Source: Clostridia bacterium
Lineage (GTDB): Bacteria > Bacillota > Clostridia > Oscillospirales > RGIG577
NCBI GenBank assembly: GCA_017419325.1
Contig: JAFOLN010000001.1
Span: 1-21,404 of the forward strand
Direction: 5' to 3'
Length of the DNA stretch: 21,404 bases
The notes beneath the pieces were generated by a model that did no database searches, was not told the DNA's origin, and saw nothing but the letters and a program-made list of their open reading frames with translations. Position numbers and translations under genes: made by a program. Within the stretch, counting starts at the first letter, position 1, and each line of letters starts with the position of its first letter. Below are positions 14,095-20,338 of this stretch, one piece after another.

Positions 14095-14313
14095 ATGGCT
14101 AAGGACGATGTAATAGAAGTAGAAGGTAAGGTAGTCGAAGCGCTTCCCAATGCTACGTTCATGGTTGAGCTTCCCAACGGTCACAGGGTCCTGTCCCACA
14201 TTTCCGGAAAACTGAGAATGAATTTCATAAGGATACTTCCCGGAGACAAGGTGACCCTTGAGATGAGCCCGTATGATCTGACGCGCGGAAGGATAACCTG
14301 GCGCGCGAAATAA
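14095..14313 (+). CDS. infA: Translation initiation factor IF-1
   Basis: 72 residues, the standard length. IF-1 is an OB-fold protein that occupies the A site of the 30S subunit during initiation. AKDDVIEVEGKVVEALPNATF, VELPNGHRVLSHISGKLRMN and SPYDLTRGRITWR are near-invariant blocks. It starts two bases after the KOW gene, using AGGGGGT within the end of that gene. Confidence 0.98.
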   Translation: MAKDDVIEVEGKVVEALPNATFMVELPNGHRVLSHISGKLRMNFIRILPGDKVTLEMSPYDLTRGRITWRAK

Positions 14314-14315
14314 AC

Positions 14316-14354
14316 CGCATACGAAAGAAGAAGGCGAAAGCGCCTAATGATGCG
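14316..14354 (+). promoter_or_regulatory. Hairpin structure between infA and rpmJ
   Basis: CGCAT (14316-14320) can pair with ATGCG (14350-14354), and inside it GGCG-AAAG-CGCC (14333-14344) forms a tight tetraloop hairpin. It fills most of the 58-base gap and ends 17 bases before the rpmJ start. No T-run follows, so it is probably not a terminator. Confidence 0.4.
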
Positions 14355-14371
14355 AAACGGAGGAGAAAACG

Positions 14372-14485
14372 ATGAAAGTTAGACCGTCGGTAAAACCGAT
14401 TTGCGAAAAATGCAAGATCATAAAGCGCAAAGGCAAGGTTATGGTCATTTGCGAAAACCCGAAGCACAAGCAGAAGCAGGGCTAA
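14372..14485 (+). CDS. rpmJ: 50S ribosomal protein L36, zinc type
   Basis: 37 residues, the normal length. MKVRPSVKPICEKCKIIKRK opens it, with zinc ligands Cys11, Cys14, Cys27 and His32, which is the C+ form. L36 stabilises the large subunit near the factor-binding region. RBS ACGGAGGAG precedes ATG 14372, and rpsM follows 24 bases later. This is the conserved infA-rpmJ-rpsM order. Confidence 0.97.
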   Translation: MKVRPSVKPICEKCKIIKRKGKVMVICENPKHKQKQG

Positions 14486-14509
14486 TATTTTAATGGAGGT
14501 GAAAGTTTA

Positions 14510-14878
14510 ATGGCTAGAATAGCAGGCATTGACCTTCCCAGAGATAAGAGAGTTGAAATAGGACTCACGTATATCTACGGTATAGGCAGAAGCCATGCTC
14601 AGGAGATCTTAAAGAACTCCGGTATCAATCCCGATACGAGAGTAAAGGATCTGAGCGAGGACGAGGTAGCGCTCATAAGAGAGTATATAGATAAGCACTT
14701 TGAGGTTGAGGGCGACTTAAGAAGAACCGTTGCGCTTGACATAAAGCGTCTTACCGAAATCGGCTGCTACCGCGGCATAAGACACAGAAGAGGCCTTCCC
14801 GTTCGCGGACAGCGCACCAAGACGAATGCGCGCACGAGAAAAGGTCCCAAGAAGACGATCGCTAACAAGAAGAAGTAA
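14510..14878 (+). CDS. rpsM: 30S ribosomal protein S13
   Basis: 122 residues, normal. S13 lies in the 30S head, contacts P-site tRNA and forms bridges with L5. ARIAGIDLPRDKRVEIGLTY, IYGIGRSHAQEIL (helix-hairpin-helix region, about residues 21-33) and GIRHRRGLPVRGQRTKTNAR near the basic C-terminus are hallmarks. RBS TGGAGGTGAAA precedes ATG 14510. Confidence 0.98.
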   Translation: MARIAGIDLPRDKRVEIGLTYIYGIGRSHAQEILKNSGINPDTRVKDLSEDEVALIREYIDKHFEVEGDLRRTVALDIKRLTEIGCYRGIRHRRGLPVRGQRTKTNARTRKGPKKTIANKKK

Positions 14879-14893
14879 AAGGGAGGGACAAAT

Positions 14894-15292
14894 TTGGCTA
14901 AAGCAACGCAGAAGAAGGGCGGAAGAAAGCGCATCGTAAGAAAGAATATCGAGCGCGGCGCAGCTCATATCCGCTCCTCGTTTAACAATACGATAGTAAC
15001 GATAACCGATACGCAGGGCAACGCTATATCGTGGGCGTCGGCAGGCGGACTGGGCTTCAGAGGCTCGAGAAAGTCCACACCGTTCGCAGCACAGACCGCA
15101 GCGGAGACCGCGGCAAAGGCAGCTATGGAGCACGGCCTTAAGTATGTTGAAGTATTCGTTAAGGGTCCGGGTTCCAGCAGAGAGGCCGCTATCCGCGCAT
15201 TGCAGACCGCGGGTCTTGAGGTAAGTATGATAAAGGACGTTACTCTCATTCCGCATAACGGATGCAGACCGCCTAAGCGCAGACGTGTCTAA
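14894..15292 (+). CDS. rpsK: 30S ribosomal protein S11
   Basis: 132 residues, typical. S11 is in the platform near the Shine-Dalgarno helix. AHIRSSFNNTIVTITDTQGN, WASAGGLGFRGSRKSTPFAAQ and the C-terminus PHNGCRPPKRRRV are diagnostic. Translation starts at TTG 14894 behind GGGAGGGAC. It is one of three TTG starts in the ribosomal cluster by my reading of positions (with rplC and rplN). Confidence 0.97.
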   Translation: MAKATQKKGGRKRIVRKNIERGAAHIRSSFNNTIVTITDTQGNAISWASAGGLGFRGSRKSTPFAAQTAAETAAKAAMEHGLKYVEVFVKGPGSSREAAIRALQTAGLEVSMIKDVTLIPHNGCRPPKRRRV

Positions 15293-15309
15293 TTAAAGGA
15301 GGAAAAATC

Positions 15310-15921
15310 ATGGCAAAGAATATGCAACCTATAGTAAAGCGCTGCAGAGAGCTTGGTATTTCGCCGTCAGTTATGGGCTATACGTCTGCTTCCAAGAGTG
15401 AATCCATCCGCGATCCCAAGAAGGACAGACGCAGAAAAGCCAGCGAATACGGCATTCAGTTAAAGGAAAAGCAGAAGGTAAAGTTCATATACGGTATTCT
15501 GGAAAAGCAGTTCCGTATGTATTATGAGAAGGCAGTCAGAGCACGCGGCATCACCGGTGAAGTACTTCTTACCACCATCGAGAGACGTCTTGACAACGTC
15601 GTATACCGCGCAGGCTTCGCTATGACCAGAAGAGAAGCTCGCCAGCTCGTAAATCACGGTCACTTTTTAGTAAACGGAAAATCTGTAAACATCCCGTCGT
15701 ATCTTATCAGCTCCGGCGACGTTATAACGGTTAAGGACAGAAGCCGCGACTCCGTAGCATTCAAACGCTTACTCGGTGAGGATGCACCCAAGTTTACCAT
15801 CCCCGCATGGATAGAGCGCGAGAAGACTGAGCTCAAGGCTACCGTTACGAGGCTTCCGCTCAGAGAAGATATCGACTATGATGTTCAAGAACATCTTATC
15901 GTTGAGTTGTACTCTAAGTAA
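15310..15921 (+). CDS. rpsD: 30S ribosomal protein S4
   Basis: 203 residues, near the usual size. S4 starts 30S assembly, guards decoding accuracy and regulates ribosomal protein mRNAs in several bacteria. The N-terminal segment has a lone Cys and no zinc-binding CxxC pairs, so it is the zinc-free form. YGIQLKEKQKVKFIYGILEKQF and the S4 RNA-binding domain around RRLDNVVYRAGFAMTRREAR and VNGKSVNIPSYLI are intact. The C-terminus EHLIVELYSK is standard. RBS AAAGGAGGAAA precedes ATG 15310. An unusually long gap follows. Confidence 0.97.
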   Translation: MAKNMQPIVKRCRELGISPSVMGYTSASKSESIRDPKKDRRRKASEYGIQLKEKQKVKFIYGILEKQFRMYYEKAVRARGITGEVLLTTIERRLDNVVYRAGFAMTRREARQLVNHGHFLVNGKSVNIPSYLISSGDVITVKDRSRDSVAFKRLLGEDAPKFTIPAWIEREKTELKATVTRLPLREDIDYDVQEHLIVELYSK

Positions 15922-15930
15922 AATTTGGGT

Positions 15931-15959
15931 ACTGCGCTTGCAGTTGTTTATTATTTTAG
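15931..15959 (+). terminator. Weak hairpin with T-rich tail after rpsD, possible attenuator
   Basis: ACTGC-GCTT-GCAGT (15931-15944) is a perfect five-pair hairpin, followed by TGTTTATTATTTTAG. The stem is short for an intrinsic terminator, so partial termination between rpsD and rpoA is the most that can be proposed. Confidence 0.3.
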
Positions 15960-16014
15960 TGAAGGCTGTAAGTCCTATATATTACCCTCGAAAGGCAACG
16001 AACCAGATTGTGTG

Positions 16015-16038
16015 ATGTGTGTACTGCGAAACATACAT
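16015..16038 (+). promoter_or_regulatory. Hairpin in the rpoA leader
   Basis: ATGTGTGT pairs with ACATACAT over eight pairs, one G-T, around an eight-base loop, ending 31 bases before the rpoA ribosome binding site. It sits in the 161-base rpsD-rpoA gap. I see no convincing -35/-10 pair in this gap. Confidence 0.4.
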
Positions 16039-16082
16039 GACATTATCCATTAAAACAGATGATTCCAAGGGGGGTTATTTTT

Positions 16083-17042
16083 GTGATTGAGATTCAAAAG
16101 CCTACGATTATACATGAAAACGCCGCCGACAAAGACCCGTGCTACGGAAAGTTCGTCATTGCGCCCTTAGAGCGCGGTTACGGAACGACACTCGGCAACT
16201 CACTTCGCCGCGTGTTGCTTTCCTCGCTTCCGGGCGTTGCCGTAACAAGCGTGAAAATAGACGGCGTACAGCATGAATTCACAACGATCCCGGGAGTTAA
16301 AGAGGACGTAAGCGAGATTATACTTAACTTAAAGCAGCTTACGGCCAAGCTACACACCGACGGTCTTAAAACGCTTTATATTTCCGCACAGGGCGAATGC
16401 GAAGTAACCGCGGGGAGCATAAAGGAAGACTCGGACGTTGAAATATTAAATCCGGATTTGCACATAGCGACACTTGGACCTGATGCCAAGCTTCATATGG
16501 AGATAACGATAAACAAGGGACGCGGATACATTTCCGCGGAGCGCAACAAGCAGCTGTACCAGTCTACCGCTACTGTTGACACCATCCCGATAGACTCGAT
16601 ATATACGCCTGTTCTCAAGGTGAATTATTATGTCGAGGATCACCGTGTCGGCCAGATAACCGACTATGACCGTCTTACGATAGAGATCTGGACCGACGGC
16701 ACGATATCTCCCAATGAGAGCGTTTCTCTTGGCGCTAAGATTTTGAACGAACACCTGTCGCTCTTCGTTGAGCTGTCCGACGACGCCATGAACGCTGAGA
16801 TCATGGTGGGCAAGGAAGAGGTCAACAAGGAGAAGGTGCTCGAGATGACTATTGAAGAGCTGGATCTTTCGGTTCGTTCCTTCAACTGTCTGAAGCGCGC
16901 GGGAATAAACACGGTTGAGGATTTGACAAACCGAACTGAGGACGACATGATGAAGGTTCGTAATCTCGGTAGAAAATCACTTGACGAAGTAGTCAACAAG
17001 CTTATCGCATTAGGACTTAACTTAAAGAAAGAGGAAGAATAA
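16083..17042 (+). CDS. rpoA: DNA-directed RNA polymerase alpha subunit
   Basis: 319 residues. The N-terminal domain (about 1-230) dimerises and nucleates the polymerase, and the C-terminal domain (about 250-319) binds UP elements and activators. YGKFVIAPLERGYGTTLGNS, LRRVLLSSLPGVAVTSVKIDG and SDVEILNPDLHIATLG mark the first. EELDLSVRSFNCLKRAGINT and KVRNLGRKSLDEV mark the second. I choose GTG 16083, which gives MIEIQKP as in Bacillus, with AAGGGGGG just upstream. An in-frame ATG at 16059 would place that site inside the gene and add eight atypical residues. Confidence 0.97.
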   Translation: MIEIQKPTIIHENAADKDPCYGKFVIAPLERGYGTTLGNSLRRVLLSSLPGVAVTSVKIDGVQHEFTTIPGVKEDVSEIILNLKQLTAKLHTDGLKTLYISAQGECEVTAGSIKEDSDVEILNPDLHIATLGPDAKLHMEITINKGRGYISAERNKQLYQSTATVDTIPIDSIYTPVLKVNYYVEDHRVGQITDYDRLTIEIWTDGTISPNESVSLGAKILNEHLSLFVELSDDAMNAEIMVGKEEVNKEKVLEMTIEELDLSVRSFNCLKRAGINTVEDLTNRTEDDMMKVRNLGRKSLDEVVNKLIALGLNLKKEEE

Positions 17043-17080
17043 AGCCTCTCTGAGATTTTGAATAAGGAGGTTCACGAACA

Positions 17081-17422
17081 ATGTCTAAAGCACGTAAGCT
17101 CGGCAGACCTACCGACCATCGCCGCGCAATGCTTCGCGCCATGGTTACTTATCTGCTTGAGAATGGTAAGATAGAGACGACTGTTACCAGAGCAATGGAG
17201 GTTGGCCCCATTGCCGAGAAAATGATAACTCTCGGAAAGAAGAACACGCTTCATGCGCGCCGCCGCGCAATGGCTTATATCACTAAGGAGGAAGTTGTAC
17301 ACAAGCTCTTTACTGAGATAGCTCCCGGTTACGAAGACCGTAACGGCGGTTACACGCGCATAGTTAAGATCGGTCCCCGCCGCGGCGACGCAGCAGAGAT
17401 GGCGATAATCGAACTTGTATAA
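17081..17422 (+). CDS. rplQ: 50S ribosomal protein L17
   Basis: 113 residues, normal for the short bacterial form. L17 lies near the tunnel exit. KLGRPTDHRRAMLRAMVTYL and IETTVTRAMEVGPIAEKMITL are signatures, and the C-terminus GPRRGDAAEMAIIELV is typical. RBS TAAGGAGGTT precedes ATG 17081. It is the last gene of the ribosomal cluster and is followed by a terminator. In many Bacillota the next genes are energy-coupling transporter ATPases, truA, rplM and rpsI; they are absent here. Confidence 0.98.
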   Translation: MSKARKLGRPTDHRRAMLRAMVTYLLENGKIETTVTRAMEVGPIAEKMITLGKKNTLHARRRAMAYITKEEVVHKLFTEIAPGYEDRNGGYTRIVKIGPRRGDAAEMAIIELV

Positions 17423-17435
17423 AAAGTATAAGTTT

Positions 17436-17471
17436 AAAAAGGGCGGAAGCAGCAATGTTTCCGCCTCTTTT
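17436..17471 (+). terminator. Intrinsic terminator of the ribosomal cluster
   Basis: GGCGGAA (17442-17448) pairs with TTCCGCC (17459-17465), extended by AAAAAG on the left and TTTTT on the right, with a ten-base loop. It starts 14 bases after the rplQ stop. It is the strongest terminator in the window. Confidence 0.88.
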
Positions 17472-17509
17472 TATAAAGCTTTACGAGTATTTAGAAACGG
17501 GGATTTTTT

Positions 17510-18151
17510 ATGTTGATGGAAAAAGAGCGAAAGCTCGTGGTGGAATACGGAAAGAAGCTTGTATCGGAGGGCCTTACGACGGGCACCGGAGGCAATATAA
17601 GCATATACGACCCGGACACGGGCTATATGGCCATAAGCCCCAGCGGCGTTGATTACTTTGAGACAAAGCCGTCAGACGTGGTGGTGATGAGCGCCAAAAA
17701 CGGAGAAAAGGCGGACGGCGAGTTAAAGCCATCCAGCGAGTACAGGCTCCACAGCATTTTTTACAACAGGAGAGACGATATAAGAGCCGTCGTTCATACC
17801 CATTCGCCGTATGCAACGGCGCTTGCTACGCTGGGGGAGGGGCTTCCGGCGTCAAGCTACCTTATAGCCTTCGCGGGCCCCGACGTGAAATGCGCGCCAT
17901 ACCGCACATACGGCACTGAGGAGCTTGCAGAGGCCGCGTATGAATACATGACCGACCGTCGCTGCGTGCTTCTTGCGAACCACGGCCTTGTGGCGGGCGC
18001 GCCCGACATAAAGAGCGCGTTTCACATAGCGCTTACTATAGAGGAGTGCTGCCGCACGTATCAGCTTGCGAGAAGCATGGGAAAGCCGCTGATTCTCCCC
18101 GAGGATGAGATTAAGAGGCTTATTGAGAAATTCAAGTCATACGGCCAGTAA
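17510..18151 (+). CDS. Class II aldolase (FucA/AraD/adducin family)
   Basis: 213 residues, the usual size for L-fuculose-phosphate aldolase and L-ribulose-5-phosphate 4-epimerase relatives. These zinc enzymes cleave or epimerise phosphorylated sugars in the cytosol. TGTGGNISIYD (about residues 24-34) and ISPSGVDY form the phosphate site. The acid is probably Glu77 (PSSEYRLH), and the zinc ligands are His96, His98 (VVHTHSPYA) and His158 (ANHGLVA). All are present, so the enzyme should be active. The substrate is not certain; an L-fuculose phosphate type is the closest general match. The start ATG 17510 has GGGGA upstream, and ATG 17516 is an alternative. No other sugar gene is adjacent. It is 29 bases before a TtcA-family gene and probably co-transcribed with it. 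Confidence 0.85.
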   Translation: MLMEKERKLVVEYGKKLVSEGLTTGTGGNISIYDPDTGYMAISPSGVDYFETKPSDVVVMSAKNGEKADGELKPSSEYRLHSIFYNRRDDIRAVVHTHSPYATALATLGEGLPASSYLIAFAGPDVKCAPYRTYGTEELAEAAYEYMTDRRCVLLANHGLVAGAPDIKSAFHIALTIEECCRTYQLARSMGKPLILPEDEIKRLIEKFKSYGQ

Positions 18152-18180
18152 ACGCGGGGGACGGGCTTAAGGAGTTAAAA

Positions 18181-19017
18181 ATGGGCAGAGAAATGGAAAA
18201 ATATCAGCTTGTTGAACGAAGCATCTCGAAAAAATTCCGTAAGGAGCTGTGGAATCCCTTCATCGCCGCCGTAAAGCGATATGAGCTCATATCCGAGGGC
18301 GACCGCATAGCCGTATGCATATCCGGCGGCAAGGATTCAATGGTGATGGCGAAGCTTATGCAGCTTCTGCAGCGGTTCAGCGAGTTTCCCTTTGAGCTTG
18401 AGTTCCTCGTTATGGACCCGGGCTACAACAGGGAGAACCGGGAGAAGATAGAATATAACGCCCGCCTTTTAAACGTGCCGATAACCGTTTTCGAGACGGA
18501 CATCTTCGCCGTGGCAAACAGCACCGAAAAGTCGCCCTGTTATCTCTGCGCCCGCATGAGAAGGGGACACCTTTACAGCAGGGCGAAGGCGATGGGATGC
18601 AATAAGATAGCCCTCGGGCACCATTTCAACGACGTCATCGAGACCACCGTCATGGGCATGTTCTACGGCGCGCAGCTTCAGGGCATGATGCCGAAGCTCC
18701 ACAGCAAAAACTTTGAGGGCATGGAGCTTATACGCCCGCTCTACTGCGTCCACGAGGACAGCATTATACGCTGGAAGAACTACAACGGCCTCGACTTCAT
18801 AAGATGCGCCTGCCGCTTCACCGAAAAGCTGGAGGCTTCGGGCAATGAAGACGGCACATCAAAGCGGCAGGAGGTAAAAATGCTGCTTCGTGAGCTTAAG
18901 CGCACAAATCCCGATATTGAGAAGAGCATTTTCAACAGCATACATTCGGTGGAGCTTGACACCTTCCCCGGATATAAGAAAAAGGGCGGGCTTCACTCTT
19001 TTTTGGAAGAATACTAA
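18181..19017 (+). CDS. TtcA-family PP-loop ATPase, probable tRNA sulfur-transfer enzyme
   Basis: 278 residues. TtcA adenylates cytidine 32 of tRNA and inserts sulfur using a [4Fe-4S] cluster. The ATP pyrophosphatase loop SGGKDS is at residues 48-53. CYLCARMRRGHLYSRA gives Cys120 and Cys123, and KIALGHHFNDVIETT follows at about 142-156. The third cluster ligand is probably Cys209 or Cys211 (IRCACRF), where Escherichia coli TtcA has CxxC, so spacing there is altered. An insertion-like stretch (about 214-228) follows. The C-terminus matches the family. RBS TTAAGGAG precedes ATG 18181. Family assignment is good, but the exact tRNA base modified is inferred, since many Bacillota carry uncharacterised TtcA-like paralogues. 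Confidence 0.8.
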   Translation: MGREMEKYQLVERSISKKFRKELWNPFIAAVKRYELISEGDRIAVCISGGKDSMVMAKLMQLLQRFSEFPFELEFLVMDPGYNRENREKIEYNARLLNVPITVFETDIFAVANSTEKSPCYLCARMRRGHLYSRAKAMGCNKIALGHHFNDVIETTVMGMFYGAQLQGMMPKLHSKNFEGMELIRPLYCVHEDSIIRWKNYNGLDFIRCACRFTEKLEASGNEDGTSKRQEVKMLLRELKRTNPDIEKSIFNSIHSVELDTFPGYKKKGGLHSFLEEY

Positions 19018-19028
19018 ATATAGCATTG

Positions 19029-19146
19029 TAAAGCGCCGTTCTTATGAAATATTGTTGACTTTTAATCGCGCTGAATATATAATATATTAGTATTTATTTA
19101 GATGATTAAAGTGCCTTTTATCGTTTTATGTATTTTGGGCGCTTTA
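19029..19146. repeat. Repeated TAAAG(C/T)GCC boxes around the ABC operon promoter
   Basis: TAAAGCGCC occurs at 19029-19037, TAAAGTGCC at 19107-19115, and an inverted TAAAGCGCC at 19146-19138. One lies 18 bases upstream of the -35 box and two lie downstream of the start. They could be operator sites for a regulator acting through looping. The last two also form the stem of an RNA hairpin, so DNA- and RNA-level explanations overlap. Confidence 0.35.
19055..19083 (+). promoter_or_regulatory. Near-consensus promoter of the ABC transporter operon
   Basis: TTGACT (19055-19060) and a perfect TATAAT (19078-19083) are separated by exactly 17 bases. Transcription should start near 19090, leaving a leader of about 136 bases. 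This is the best promoter match in the window. No terminator is visible between the preceding TtcA-family gene and this promoter. Confidence 0.85.
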
Positions 19147-19184
19147 AGTGTCAAAAGGCGATATGCGATTCTTTTACGGATCGC
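19106..19184 (+). promoter_or_regulatory. Structured leader RNA upstream of the ABC operon
   Basis: TTAAAGTGCC (19106-19115) pairs with GGCGCTTTAA (19138-19147), ten pairs with one G-T. GCCTTTT (19113-19119) can alternatively pair with AAAAGGC (19153-19159); the two stems share 19113-19115 and exclude each other. A third stem GCGAT/ATCGC lies at 19165-19169 and 19180-19184. No strong T-run follows, so control of translation or transcript stability is more likely than classical attenuation. I cannot match it to a known riboswitch and see no T-box motif. Confidence 0.4.
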
Positions 19185-19225
19185 TTATTGTATATAAAAA
19201 AATAAATAAATTGGGGGACAAGAAA

Positions 19226-20305
19226 ATGAACGCAAAAAGAATTCTGGCTCTTGTGCTCGCGCTTGTATTTGCTTTCGCATTTGCAGCCTGCAGCAACAAC
19301 AGCCAGAGCAACAACGATGATGCAGAAGCCGCTGACGCCGCTGAGACCACAGAGGCTGCGGTTTACAACGTAGGCGTATGCCAGCTCGTACAGCACGTTG
19401 CACTTGACGCTGCAACCCAGGGCTTCCAGGACGCACTCGTTGAAAAGCTGGGCGCTGACCGCGTAAACATTGACGTGCAGAACGCATCCAACGATTCCAA
19501 CGCATGCTCCACCATCGTAAACAGCTTCGTATCCAAGAATTACGACCTTATCATGGCAAACGCAACGCCTGCGCTCCAGGCAGCCGCTTCCGCAACGACT
19601 ACCATCCCGGTACTCGGCACTTCCATCACGGAATACGGCGTAGCGCTTGAGATTCCGGACTTTGACGGCACCGTAGGCGGCAACATCTCCGGTACGTCCG
19701 ACCTGGCTCCGCTTGACCAGCAGGCAGCAATGATCGTGGAATTATTCCCCGACGCACAGAACATCGGCCTGCTCTACTGCTCGTCCGAGCCCAACTCCCA
19801 GTATCAGATCGACGTTGTTAAGGCTGAGCTTGAAGCTGCCGGCAAGACCTGCACTCTCTACTCCTTCTCCGACGCGAACGACATCGCTGCAGTTTGCACC
19901 TCCGCAGTTACCGACTGCGACCTTATCTATGTGCCTACCGACAACACCGTTGCTTCTTCTGCAGGTATAGTTGACGGTATCTGCCGTCCCGCAAAGGTTC
20001 CGGTAGTTGCAGGCGAAGAGGGCATCTGCGCTACCTGCGGCACCGTTACTCTTTCCATCAGCTACTATGACCTTGGCTACCAGACCGGTCTCATGGCAGC
20101 ACAGATCCTTGACGAGGGCGCTGACATCTCCACCATGGCTATCGAGTACGCTCCTAACTTCACCAAGAAGTACAATGCCGAGATATGCGAAGAACTTGGC
20201 ATAGAAGTTCCGGAAGATTTCGTAGCAATAGGCGCTGATGCAGAGGCTGAAGCAGGCGCAGAAGCTGAAGCAGGTGCTGAGGCAGAGGCTGACGCTGAAG
20301 CATAA
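19226..20305 (+). CDS. ABC transporter substrate-binding lipoprotein (ABC_sub_bind / TrpX-like)
   Basis: 359 residues. It captures a small solute outside the cell and hands it to the permease encoded next. A lipoprotein signal peptide (basic KR, hydrophobic core, lipobox FAAC with Cys22) is followed by a polar Asn/Ser/Asp linker to about residue 48. The periplasmic-binding fold starts at VYNVGVCQLVQHVALD, with SKNYDLIMANATPALQ, IPVLGTSITEYG and DLIYVPTDNTVASS typical of the family (COG2984). Residues 337-359 are a tail of AEAEAG repeats outside the fold. The start ATG 19226 has GGGGGACAAG upstream; an in-frame ATG at 19148 lies in the structured leader and would spoil the signal peptide. The ligand is unknown; relatives include tryptophan uptake proteins. 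Confidence 0.88.
   Translation: MNAKRILALVLALVFAFAFAACSNNSQSNNDDAEAADAAETTEAAVYNVGVCQLVQHVALDAATQGFQDALVEKLGADRVNIDVQNASNDSNACSTIVNSFVSKNYDLIMANATPALQAAASATTTIPVLGTSITEYGVALEIPDFDGTVGGNISGTSDLAPLDQQAAMIVELFPDAQNIGLLYCSSEPNSQYQIDVVKAELEAAGKTCTLYSFSDANDIAAVCTSAVTDCDLIYVPTDNTVASSAGIVDGICRPAKVPVVAGEEGICATCGTVTLSISYYDLGYQTGLMAAQILDEGADISTMAIEYAPNFTKKYNAEICEELGIEVPEDFVAIGADAEAEAGAEAEAGAEAEADAEA
20234..20302 (+). repeat. Imperfect 18-bp repeats encoding the AEAEAG tail
   Basis: The last 23 codons of the binding lipoprotein alternate GCN (Ala) with GAG/GAA/GAT/GAC, with periodic GGC/GGT (Gly). This gives about three units of Ala-Glu-Ala-Glu-Ala-Gly. Synonymous differences between units show it is not a fresh duplication. 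Confidence 0.7.
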
Positions 20306-20338
20306 TTTTTTTCGCAAGTAGAATTCGGAGGCCATTTA

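Noticed and set aside
20303..20338. The T-run after the binding-protein stop as an intrinsic terminator.
   Set aside because: No stable stem precedes the T-run, and the permease follows after only 33 bases with its own ribosome binding site.
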